A DNA stretch of 5,827 bases from Balneolales bacterium (lineage in GTDB: Bacteria > Bacteroidota > Rhodothermia > Balneolales > Natronogracilivirgulaceae), in contig SLQC01000195.1 in assembly GCA_007131625.1 (NCBI GenBank), positions 1 through 5,827 on the forward strand. Direction: 5' to 3'. Made by a program: the position numbers and the translations under genes. Under the pieces are notes generated by a model. The model worked only from the letters and a program-made list of their open reading frames with translations. It made no database searches and was not told where the DNA came from. Shown here in pieces: positions 1-5,827 of this stretch. Each line of letters opens with the position of its first letter. Position 1 is the first letter of the stretch.

Positions 1-1056
1 AACTGAATTCATCGGCCGCGGATGTACGGTCAGTGTCTCACGGGCTTTTTGCATGTTATCCCAATGCAACTGTCCTCTTTGGTGGCTGTTCTGTGAAATA
101 TCGACAAAGGAATACAATTCCGGATGATCAAAAGTATTCCTGTGTTCTTCGTCTGTCAGGTCCCAGGCATCCCACATTTCTGTAACCTCAATCCCTCTGC
201 CTGCCTGTTCTGCTTTTTCCCGGAGGAACCGGGCCCAGTATTCACCCCAAAGCGGTGATTCATTGGTTTCGTTGCTTATGCAGTATAATACATGTTCATA
301 ACGAAGACTGATTTCCAGAATTTCGTTTACAATGGCTTCCTGGTACTGTCTCACTAAACCGTTATCTTCAAGATCCGGAACGGAACGAAAAAACGGATTT
401 TCCCTCTCTCCGGGATGGGTTTCAATTTTTACAGGAAGGGAACTTTCTTCCGCGGTATAATTTATGTTATTTACAGGATTGAACGGATTCAGATCCCATG
501 GTTCGCGGGCATAATCAAACCGGTCCCATAATTCAATTTGAACAATAATGTCACGTTCGGCGGTTAGCTTCAGAAAGTTATCGAACCTTTCCCAATATTC
601 GTCATTAAACCGATCCATGTCATACAAACCGGTTTCGGGATCCTGATGATGCCACCACACATTCGGTCCTTCATCTCTTGACGACATGGTATTTCGAACA
701 TAAAATGTTACCTGTGAGGAACCGACTCCATTACCATTACCAGCAGCTGATATCAGACGATTTAGATGGGCTTCGAGACCTGCAGGCGGGATATCGGGAT
801 GGTTGAACAGATTGTCATGATCACTTCCCCCAATTAGTAATACAGGCTCCCCTTTGTATTGCCAGTACCAGGGATTAGCTGGATAGGGCTGGATACGAAT
901 TTCATCAATAAGATTATCATTGTTTTCATCATTGTTGAGTAGATCACAACCCTGCATGCCAAATAAAACGATCATGAAAAGAAATGCCGTCCATACCGAA
1001 ACCATTCGCTGCCGTTTTGAACGGATTGAAGAGGCGCGTTTTGTTTTTGAATTCAT
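1..1056 (-). CDS. Glycoside hydrolase-like (TIM-barrel, GH-A-type) lipoprotein, C-terminus cut by window edge
   Basis: Open from ATG at 1056 to base 1 with no stop; 352 residues are visible. The family is recognisable from NPWYWQYKGEPVLLIGG (61-77), a pattern I associate with secreted cellulase-like or apiosidase-like (DUF4038-type) proteins of Bacteroidota. A predicted beta strand ending in ISNET (260-264) places Glu263 where clan GH-A enzymes carry the acid/base Glu after Asn. IELWDRFD (174-181) and VDISQNSH (318-325) are further conserved-looking blocks. The N-terminus has a basic stretch (K4, K6, R7, R12, K14, R15, R17), a hydrophobic core (21-34) and Cys37 as a probable lipidation site. 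ATG at 1056 was preferred to ATG at 1005 because only the longer form has the basic n-region. By comparison with the upstream paralogue (1077-2273), about 160 residues are missing off the left edge, including the rest of the barrel and a C-terminal beta domain, so the full length would be near 510. It starts 20 bases after that gene, without a Shine-Dalgarno sequence. The substrate is unknown; carbohydrate hydrolysis is inferred from the fold. Confidence 0.8.
   Translation of the reverse strand, partial: MNSKTKRASSIRSKRQRMVSVWTAFLFMIVLFGMQGCDLLNNDENNDNLIDEIRIQPYPANPWYWQYKGEPVLLIGGSDHDNLFNHPDIPPAGLEAHLNRLISAAGNGNGVGSSQVTFYVRNTMSSRDEGPNVWWHHQDPETGLYDMDRFNDEYWERFDNFLKLTAERDIIVQIELWDRFDYAREPWDLNPFNPVNNINYTAEESSLPVKIETHPGERENPFFRSVPDLEDNGLVRQYQEAIVNEILEISLRYEHVLYCISNETNESPLWGEYWARFLREKAEQAGRGIEVTEMWDAWDLTDEEHRNTFDHPELYSFVDISQNSHQRGQLHWDNMQKARETLTVHPRPMNSV
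946..1056 (-). other. Probable lipoprotein signal peptide with Cys37
   Basis: Residues 1-36 form a basic n-region, a hydrophobic core and the end FGMQG, followed by Cys37 (codon 946-948). The box has Gly at -1 but Gln at -2 and Met at -3, so it fits the lipobox only loosely. The mature start is acidic and Asn-rich (DLLNNDENNDN), resembling the acidic stretch after Cys that serves as a surface-export signal in some Bacteroidota lipoproteins. Outer-membrane or surface anchoring is therefore an inference. Confidence 0.6.
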
Positions 1057-1076
1057 GGATTTTGATTTTGAATATA

Positions 1077-2273
1077 CTATTTCTTCAATATTACAGCAAT
1101 GGAGCCTGTTTCACCATACGATTCAAGTTCGACCAGATCTCCGCCCAGAATAGTATCCCCGGGTCCCCATTGTGCATCAGCAGTGTTTAACCATCGAACC
1201 ATGAACTCATACGGATGTTGACTCAGGTCAAGCTTGACATTCCCGCTTTTCGGGAAGTAAATAACATATTTTTCTCCTTCTTCAGCAGCGAGATATGCTT
1301 CATTATCCTCTACGTTATGTAATAAATCCATTTGTGGTGAGACTTCCCACATTTTTACCAGCTCTTCAAGCCTGCGGATCGTTGTAATACTGTTCACTGC
1401 CTGCCGGCCAAGTCCTAACCCGGCTGTAGGCCGGTGAAACCGACTGGATGCAAACCCGCCAATCACATTACGGTAAAACGTTTGTATGGAATGCTCAGAG
1501 TTTATTCCCCGGCGAAGCCAGCGTTCAAACATGTCATTTCCATATATTTTTGTGCTGTTTACCGGTCTGGGATCATCTTTAATATAATCCATAACATATT
1601 GGGCATTATCCCAGTTAAGACGGCCCGTATTATGGCTGTTTTGTGAAATGTCGATATACCGGTATCGGTCAGGATGGTCAATTGTACGCTTGTGCATTTC
1701 CGATTTCACGTCCCTCTCAGCCCACATTTGGGTAACGTTTATATCATTTCCCTGTGCATTTTCAAGAATAAACTCCGCCCAAAATGTGGCCCATTCTTCC
1801 GCACCACTTGTTTCATTGTCAAGACAATAGAGAACATGATCATAATTAAGTGAAATGGACAAGATTTTTTTAACGAATGCTTTTTGGAACCCGAGCAGGA
1901 TTTCGTTGTTTTCCAATGTTGGAACAGTGAAAAAAAAAGGTTGTACATTATTGTATGACTGTTCGGGATAAATACTGTCCAGATGCGATTGTAAATGATT
2001 TATTTGAAAAAGATTGTCTGTAACGGTTCCACCCAATAAAAGAACCGGCTCCCCTTTATACTGCCAGTAACGGGGGTTATTGATATATGGCTGAATCCGG
2101 TCCGGATCCCGCGTGTCCTTTTCATTATCGCCCGGTTGTTGAAATGCGCTGTACGACTCCGTGATGAACTCATTTCTCAGTTCAGGATCATCTGCGGGAC
2201 CATTTGCATTGCCAGCATAAACTGCCAGCGGTAACAAAAGGAGTATAAGTAAGTTACCGATAGTAAAATTCAT
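1077..2273 (-). CDS. Secreted glycoside hydrolase-like protein with shortened TIM barrel
   Basis: 398 residues, ATG at 2273, TAG stop at 1077. A Sec signal peptide (1-20, cleavage likely after VYA) precedes a polar linker (21-59) and then the same family as the downstream gene: NPRYWQYKGEPVLLLGG (66-82), LDNET (151-155, Glu154 in the GH-A acid/base position), IDISQNSH (207-214), then RPVNSTKIYG (236-245) and GGFASSRFHRP (272-282). Residues about 327-397 look like a small beta-sandwich, similar to the 'putative collagen-binding' domain (PF12904-like) that often ends such proteins. Over blocks 111-155 here and 220-264 of the neighbour I count 25 of 45 identities; over 66-89 and 61-84, 19 of 24. 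The striking point is that only 21 residues (90-110) separate two conserved blocks that are 135 residues apart in the neighbour. About 114 residues, including the equivalent of IELWDRFD, are absent without a frameshift. It could be a pseudoenzyme, a binding protein or a decaying copy. Activity is doubtful; the family assignment is firm. Confidence 0.85.
   Translation of the reverse strand: MNFTIGNLLILLLLPLAVYAGNANGPADDPELRNEFITESYSAFQQPGDNEKDTRDPDRIQPYINNPRYWQYKGEPVLLLGGTVTDNLFQINHLQSHLDSIYPEQSYNNVQPFFFTVPTLENNEILLGFQKAFVKKILSISLNYDHVLYCLDNETSGAEEWATFWAEFILENAQGNDINVTQMWAERDVKSEMHKRTIDHPDRYRYIDISQNSHNTGRLNWDNAQYVMDYIKDDPRPVNSTKIYGNDMFERWLRRGINSEHSIQTFYRNVIGGFASSRFHRPTAGLGLGRQAVNSITTIRRLEELVKMWEVSPQMDLLHNVEDNEAYLAAEEGEKYVIYFPKSGNVKLDLSQHPYEFMVRWLNTADAQWGPGDTILGGDLVELESYGETGSIAVILKK
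2214..2273 (-). other. Sec signal peptide of the shortened glycosidase-like protein
   Basis: Residues 1-20 have a short N-terminus, a Leu/Ile-rich core (LLILLLLPL) and the end AVYA, which fits signal peptidase I with Val at -3 and Ala at -1. There is no Cys, so unlike its downstream paralogue this protein is predicted to be released into the periplasm or outside rather than lipid-anchored. Confidence 0.75.
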
Positions 2274-2359
2274 TGGATTATACTGTTTATGTATTTCGTA
2301 TTGTTTTTTTTAGCAAACTGTTAAGAACCAAAGTTTATAGTCGTTTAATAAAGATAACT
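2274..2359 (-). other. AT-rich 86-base intergenic spacer, no clear signal
   Basis: Lies between the lyase stop (TAA at 2360) and the ATG at 2273. It is clearly more AT-rich than the flanking genes and includes a run of eight A on the coding strand. There is no Shine-Dalgarno motif before the ATG. I found neither a Bacteroidota -33/-7 promoter pair (TTTG with TAnnTTTG) nor a strong hairpin plus T-tract. It may be simply an untranslated leader inside an operon. Confidence 0.5.
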
Positions 2360-4798
2360 TTACCGGAAAAAATCTGTTTTCACTTCCATATCACGGGTTG
2401 TAGTTACTCCGCTTGACACAACTTGTTGTTCCCCTTTTTCCCTCCAAAGGATAAGGTCATTCCCAAGTCGAAGTGCTATTCCGCCCTCGGCATCCAGGAG
2501 CTCGGCATGCATCAGGACGTCGTCCAGGCTGCTTTGCTCATCCATGTCATAATTCTTGAGTTCCTTTCTCGATGTGCTTGGTGGTACCGGTCTTTCGACA
2601 GGTTCTACGGTTGTCCTATCGACCCGCATTACCGTTACGAAGCGCTGCACAGGTTTCGCCTGAAGCGTTGAGGCAGTCAAATGAAACTGATTCCACATTT
2701 CTGAATGTATCTCCACATCGTGATCATGTGAAAAACCGGTATGCTGACGATATTCCAGATTTTGAGAAGACAAAAAGCGGGTGGTCAACCGTGCGTTCCC
2801 TGATCTGCTGACCATTATGTTTTCGCGTTGATTCACCTGAATTTCCGTAGGACCGTGAAGCAGCCATTGAAAAGTTGAGGCATTTCCAGATGTTTTTAAA
2901 TCGTCGATGATGACAAAATAGTCAGGACGAACAAACAGAATGTGCCGGTGGAACCGTTCCAGGCGGCCATCGTAAGCTGCTGTCGCATCACCGGCCGCAT
3001 ACACATACTCGCCATGTTCTTCATAAGCAATAATCTCGCCACGCGAATTTCTTTGACGTACAATCTGACCTTCGCCATCCACCAGGATGCTGTTATGTGC
3101 TTTCGTGTGATGCATCCATTCCCGGTGATGCGATCTGGATAGGTGACGTGCCCCGGAACTGATTGCCAGCGGCTCACCATAGGCTTCAATCACAAAGGCA
3201 TTCTGACTGGCGTGATTATGGCTGATCGATCCATAGGGATTGCTTTGAAAGAGCATTGTTACATTATTGTCCGGTTCGGACATATTGCTGTGCATGGCTA
3301 CCAGTCCGACATCGTGGAATGCGCGCGACTGCGGCAGATCTGCGGGTGATCGGGATTGCAGGGTGGGATCATGATACAATAACGCTGCGCGTCCAGAGGG
3401 GTTTTCAACACCGGAAACTTCTGAATGCCAGCGGAAATACGGGTTTTGATGGAGTGTCGAAATAATGTACATGACTTCTCCGTGTTTCCTGCCGACAGCT
3501 TCAATCTGTTCGTCACCGAATGCCCGGGTAGGCCGGTTGGGATAGGCTGCATAGAGACCGTACCAGCCTGTGTTTTGGAAAAAAGGCTTGTCTTTGAGCG
3601 GGATGTCGTAACGATCCAGTTCGGCTACTACCCGGAATGCCCAGTTCATGTAATGGGCCCAGTAACTAACGCCTTCGTGCCAGCCGCCTTCGTCACCTCC
3701 CCATGCCGGATAGACACTCCAGAGCAATTTCAGCGTATAATCAAGCCACTCCCTTGCTTCCGGAGCTTCATGAGCAAGAACTATGCCGCCTTCGATGACA
3801 AAACCCACCATTCGTCCGGGATGGCTTGAATAGGGCCGGCTCTCCATCGGGCGGGACCGATGCACCTCCCGATGGATTTGATCCATTCTTGCCGTTAACA
3901 CTTCCTTGCATATCTGACGATCCTCTTCACTGAGTGTATCATAAATCCAGTCAAATACAGGAGTGGCATTTTCAGCAATGTTCATACCCAGTTCGGTTGG
4001 CCACATCGCACTGGAAGATCCGCCAACATCCCAGGTCATATAATGCATCAGACGGCGCCGGGCCTCTTCGGCAAAGCGTACATCACCGCTATACAGATAA
4101 GCCAGGGCACTGGTCACCATACGCTGTGTATAAGGCCGAATAGACTGCCATGCCTGGTAATAAAGGGGTCGCCAGTTCTCTTCGGGCCATGGATCAGGTT
4201 CCTGAAAGAGAGGTTCTTCCATAACCAGAATATCTTCAGCCTCATTGATAACCGACTCCGTATCGAGATAATCGTACCGGCCTTCGGTATCAAAACGTAT
4301 CTCTTCGATGATCTCCGGGGAAAAATGCAGACGTGGCCGTTGTCCGGGTATCCGTTCAATCAATGCATCGGCGGTTACAAGCGGCAATTCCACGGCTGAT
4401 TCGGGAATGACAAATTGCCTGGTCTTGCTAAAATGATCTCTGGTTCCGTCATTGTAACCGTATCGCCAATACCAGATTCCGGGTTTTACCGTCTCAAACG
4501 GCACGTGTACCGTAATATCAATATCCCGGACCGTAACGGTTTGCCCGGGTGGAAACGATCGATCACCGGCATACTGGATGATATAGGTTTCGACATTGTC
4601 AACTGGCAACCAAATGAAAGCCGGCGGATTGGTGCCTGTTATGTCCCCGTCGGCGGGTGAATAGCGAACCTCGAAGTCTGACGGCGGACGATCCAGTTCC
4701 TGGCCATTAATTGTAAAAGTTGTAATGAGTTGTACAAAAAGCAACATTACCCACCACTTCCACCCGCAATATGCTTTTATTATAACAAATCCACACAT
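2360..4798 (-). CDS. Secreted heparinase II/III-type polysaccharide lyase with N-terminal DUF4962-like domain
   Basis: 812 residues from ATG at 4798 to TAA at 2360. The frame stays open upstream to an ATG at 4942, but that start and those at 4912 and 4891 lie inside the preceding gene; ATG 4798 gives a signal peptide directly. Numbering from this start: signal peptide 1-32; DUF4962-like beta domain about 38-132 (TNPPAFIWLPVDN, WYWRYGYNDG); an alpha-helical toroid about 150-450; then the heparinase II/III beta-sandwich region (PF07940-like) from about 490. Likely active-site residues are His326 (SSHPGRM), Tyr379 (EGVSYWAHY) and His527 or His529 (SISHNHASQNAF); AHNSILVDGEGQ (567-578) is another typical block. 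Such lyases cleave uronate-containing acidic polysaccharides by beta-elimination. The DUF4962 plus heparinase arrangement occurs in alginate-lyase-type families such as PL39, but related proteins act on other glycans, so substrate and PL family remain open. It is probably periplasmic or extracellular, co-transcribed with its neighbours. The fold is confident, the specificity is not. Confidence 0.9.
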   Translation of the reverse strand: MCGFVIIKAYCGWKWWVMLLFVQLITTFTINGQELDRPPSDFEVRYSPADGDITGTNPPAFIWLPVDNVETYIIQYAGDRSFPPGQTVTVRDIDITVHVPFETVKPGIWYWRYGYNDGTRDHFSKTRQFVIPESAVELPLVTADALIERIPGQRPRLHFSPEIIEEIRFDTEGRYDYLDTESVINEAEDILVMEEPLFQEPDPWPEENWRPLYYQAWQSIRPYTQRMVTSALAYLYSGDVRFAEEARRRLMHYMTWDVGGSSSAMWPTELGMNIAENATPVFDWIYDTLSEEDRQICKEVLTARMDQIHREVHRSRPMESRPYSSHPGRMVGFVIEGGIVLAHEAPEAREWLDYTLKLLWSVYPAWGGDEGGWHEGVSYWAHYMNWAFRVVAELDRYDIPLKDKPFFQNTGWYGLYAAYPNRPTRAFGDEQIEAVGRKHGEVMYIISTLHQNPYFRWHSEVSGVENPSGRAALLYHDPTLQSRSPADLPQSRAFHDVGLVAMHSNMSEPDNNVTMLFQSNPYGSISHNHASQNAFVIEAYGEPLAISSGARHLSRSHHREWMHHTKAHNSILVDGEGQIVRQRNSRGEIIAYEEHGEYVYAAGDATAAYDGRLERFHRHILFVRPDYFVIIDDLKTSGNASTFQWLLHGPTEIQVNQRENIMVSRSGNARLTTRFLSSQNLEYRQHTGFSHDHDVEIHSEMWNQFHLTASTLQAKPVQRFVTVMRVDRTTVEPVERPVPPSTSRKELKNYDMDEQSSLDDVLMHAELLDAEGGIALRLGNDLILWREKGEQQVVSSGVTTTRDMEVKTDFFR
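4703..4798 (-). other. Signal peptide of the lyase, Q-rule type
   Basis: Residues 1-32 contain Lys8 and Lys14, a hydrophobic core (about 16-28) and end in TING before Gln33. Glutamine immediately after the signal peptidase I site is the Bacteroidota 'Q-rule', in which the mature N-terminus becomes pyroglutamate. This supports both the ATG at 4798 and the taxonomic guess. Confidence 0.7.
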
Positions 4799-4871
4799 CG
4801 TGTTATCTATGGAAAGCGTTGTCCTTTGCAACCTGGCCAAAACACAAAAGTGATGGAACCATGGTTTGTGA
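4799..4871 (-). other. 73-base spacer between phosphoesterase and lyase
   Basis: Contains a perfect 10-base palindrome (AACCATGGTT, 4858-4867) and a weak 6-base inverted pair (CACAAA and TTTGTG on the coding strand) around it. No T-tract follows, so it is not a convincing terminator. AAAGGA occurs more than 20 bases before the lyase ATG, too far to act as a normal ribosome binding site. Confidence 0.45.
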
Positions 4872-5827
4872 TCATTCGTAATACAACTCATATGCAATCC
4901 ACTGTTCTGCATTAAAATCGTAGGCAAACCATTTCCTCTCATTCAAATCCCATCTGGCTTTGTGAATGGGGAGTTCCTCATAAGGTTGATATGATTTAAA
5001 CGTCAGATCATCCCCGGTCAGAATGACGGTTGTGGTATGATAGGCATCGTTACCGCCAAAACTTGTACCCCCTTTACTTTCGTCCACATACCACCAACCG
5101 GCATTCCCCCCTCCCCGTTGACCGGGGGTTCGGCGTCCGGCCGCCCAGCCGCCATGTCCCTGGGCGATCATTCCTCCCGGGTCATAGGTGGTATAATATC
5201 CGTCATATGCCCAACCGACAATTTCACCGTTTTCATTGTCTTTCAGTACATTTACAGCAAAAAAATCATCGATGTACTCCTGGCTCAGATTATCCGGAAG
5301 AGGCCAGCTGTTCGGTTGATAATACACTTTTTCGATATAGGTATCATCCGGTTGCCGGTCCGTCACATTCAAGGGAACCGTGCGGGTGTAGAGATGGTCA
5401 TGACCTTCTTTGATAAATTTCACATTGTTACGATACAGCACCGGCAGCCAGTATTTAAACACCGCTCTGTTTTTAAGGCTCATGTTGGTCCGCGTCGTTC
5501 CGAACAGACCACGATGCCACACCGGAATAATATGAGTGAAGACTTCCCCGGCCGGTGGTTGCCCGTCAGGTTCCAGAAGATTGTTCAGCCATTCATCCTG
5601 ACGAATGTCGGCTTGCATGGTCTCGTACCAGGGCCATCTTTCAGATATCAGATGTCCTTCCCAGTCCCTAAGACCGGTATCGGGTTCTCCCTCGAAATTC
5701 TGGCTGTTGTCCAGACCGATGAGCATCAGATAATCGGAAAAGTGCAATGCCCCATATCCTCCCTTACCGAAACCTTCTCTTACCCGATCCCGATTCATGT
5801 TGGGATGGTTCGGGTTGAATTCACTGT
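4872..5827 (-). CDS. Calcineurin-like metallophosphoesterase, purple-acid-phosphatase-like, N-terminus cut by window edge
   Basis: The frame is open to the window edge, giving 317 visible residues (first full codon at 5823-5825) and a TGA stop at 4872. The internal ATG at 5798 is probably not the start, because the frame continues upstream and the N-terminal metal-binding motifs (DxH, GD, GNH) of this superfamily are missing here. Visible family marks are SDYLMLIGLDN (about 30-40), a histidine in PVWHRGLFG (His104) and the terminal metal ligand motif GHDHLYTRT (141-149). G-H-x-H followed by Y-x-R-T is the usual ending of purple-acid-phosphatase-like enzymes. Substrate would be a phosphate monoester or diester; which one cannot be told. 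After the catalytic core comes a Gly/Trp-rich stretch (about 217-258) and a C-terminal tail with two copies of a 10-residue unit. It is the first visible gene of the cluster, 73 bases ahead of the lyase, so it may trim phosphorylated or otherwise esterified glycans. That role is inference from context only. Confidence 0.85.
   Translation of the reverse strand, partial: SEFNPNHPNMNRDRVREGFGKGGYGALHFSDYLMLIGLDNSQNFEGEPDTGLRDWEGHLISERWPWYETMQADIRQDEWLNNLLEPDGQPPAGEVFTHIIPVWHRGLFGTTRTNMSLKNRAVFKYWLPVLYRNNVKFIKEGHDHLYTRTVPLNVTDRQPDDTYIEKVYYQPNSWPLPDNLSQEYIDDFFAVNVLKDNENGEIVGWAYDGYYTTYDPGGMIAQGHGGWAAGRRTPGQRGGGNAGWWYVDESKGGTSFGGNDAYHTTTVILTGDDLTFKSYQPYEELPIHKARWDLNERKWFAYDFNAEQWIAYELYYE
4890..4949 (-). 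repeat. Two tandem 10-residue units at the phosphoesterase C-terminus
   Basis: DLNERKWFAY is followed directly by DFNAEQWIAY, sharing D-x-N-x-x-x-W-x-A-Y. The two 30-base DNA copies (4920-4949 and 4890-4919) match at 19 of 30 positions, so this is an old internal duplication or a conserved short beta repeat, only five residues before the end of the protein. Confidence 0.6.

Noticed and set aside
920..1190. Plus-strand small open frames around the junction of the two glycosidase-like genes
   Set aside because: They overlap the signal peptide of one gene and the C-terminus of the other on the opposite strand, and show no independent start signal or domain.
2274..2285. TATAAT-like hexamer just before the ATG of the shortened glycosidase gene
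   Set aside because: It lies only a few bases from the ATG, so transcription would begin inside the gene, and no matching -35 or Bacteroidota -33 element is visible at the right distance.
3425..3829. 134-residue open frame on the plus strand
   Set aside because: It is fully antisense to the lyase coding region, has no recognisable domain, and the minus-strand frame encodes clear family motifs across the same bases.
4799..4871. Palindrome AACCATGGTT and weak flanking inverted repeat as a terminator or operator
   Set aside because: The stem is short, no T-tract follows on the coding strand, and a 10-base palindrome alone is weak evidence for an operator.
4799..4942. Longer N-terminus for the lyase starting at ATG 4942, 4912 or 4891
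   Set aside because: These starts overlap the end of the phosphoesterase gene, and the added residues do not resemble a signal peptide or a domain. ATG 4798 places a proper signal peptide at the N-terminus.
5030..5413. 127-residue open frame on the plus strand
   Set aside because: Antisense to the phosphoesterase, including its GHDH metal-binding motif; the composition (many Arg, His, Pro) is typical of a shadow frame.

Overview
The window is a tightly packed run of four genes, all on the minus strand, so transcription runs from the right edge to the left edge. In that order they are: the C-terminal part of a calcineurin-like metallophosphoesterase (4872 to beyond 5827), a complete secreted heparinase II/III-type polysaccharide lyase with an N-terminal DUF4962-like domain (2360-4798), a complete but internally shortened secreted glycosidase-like protein (1077-2273), and the first 352 residues of a full-size paralogue of it that looks like a lipoprotein (1-1056, running off the left edge). 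The gaps are 73, 86 and 20 bases. I saw no convincing terminator or promoter in them, so one operon is the simplest reading.

The organism is probably a Bacteroidota or a close relative such as Balneolota or Rhodothermota. None of the three visible starts has a Shine-Dalgarno sequence at normal spacing, and the leaders are AT-rich. The lyase signal peptide appears to end just before a glutamine, the Bacteroidota 'Q-rule' pattern. The protein families are typical of polysaccharide-degrading members of that group. Base composition is moderate, judged by eye, and similar across the four genes.

Together the genes look like the enzyme part of a carbohydrate-degradation locus. The lyase would cleave an acidic (uronate-containing) polysaccharide, the two glycosidase-like proteins would act on resulting glycans, and the phosphoesterase would remove a phosphate or related ester. 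No SusC/SusD pair, sulfatase, regulator or transporter lies inside the window, so the substrate cannot be named. The strongest oddity is in the middle glycosidase-like gene. Compared with its neighbour it has lost about 114 residues from the middle of the predicted TIM barrel, with the reading frame, signal peptide and C-terminal domain intact.
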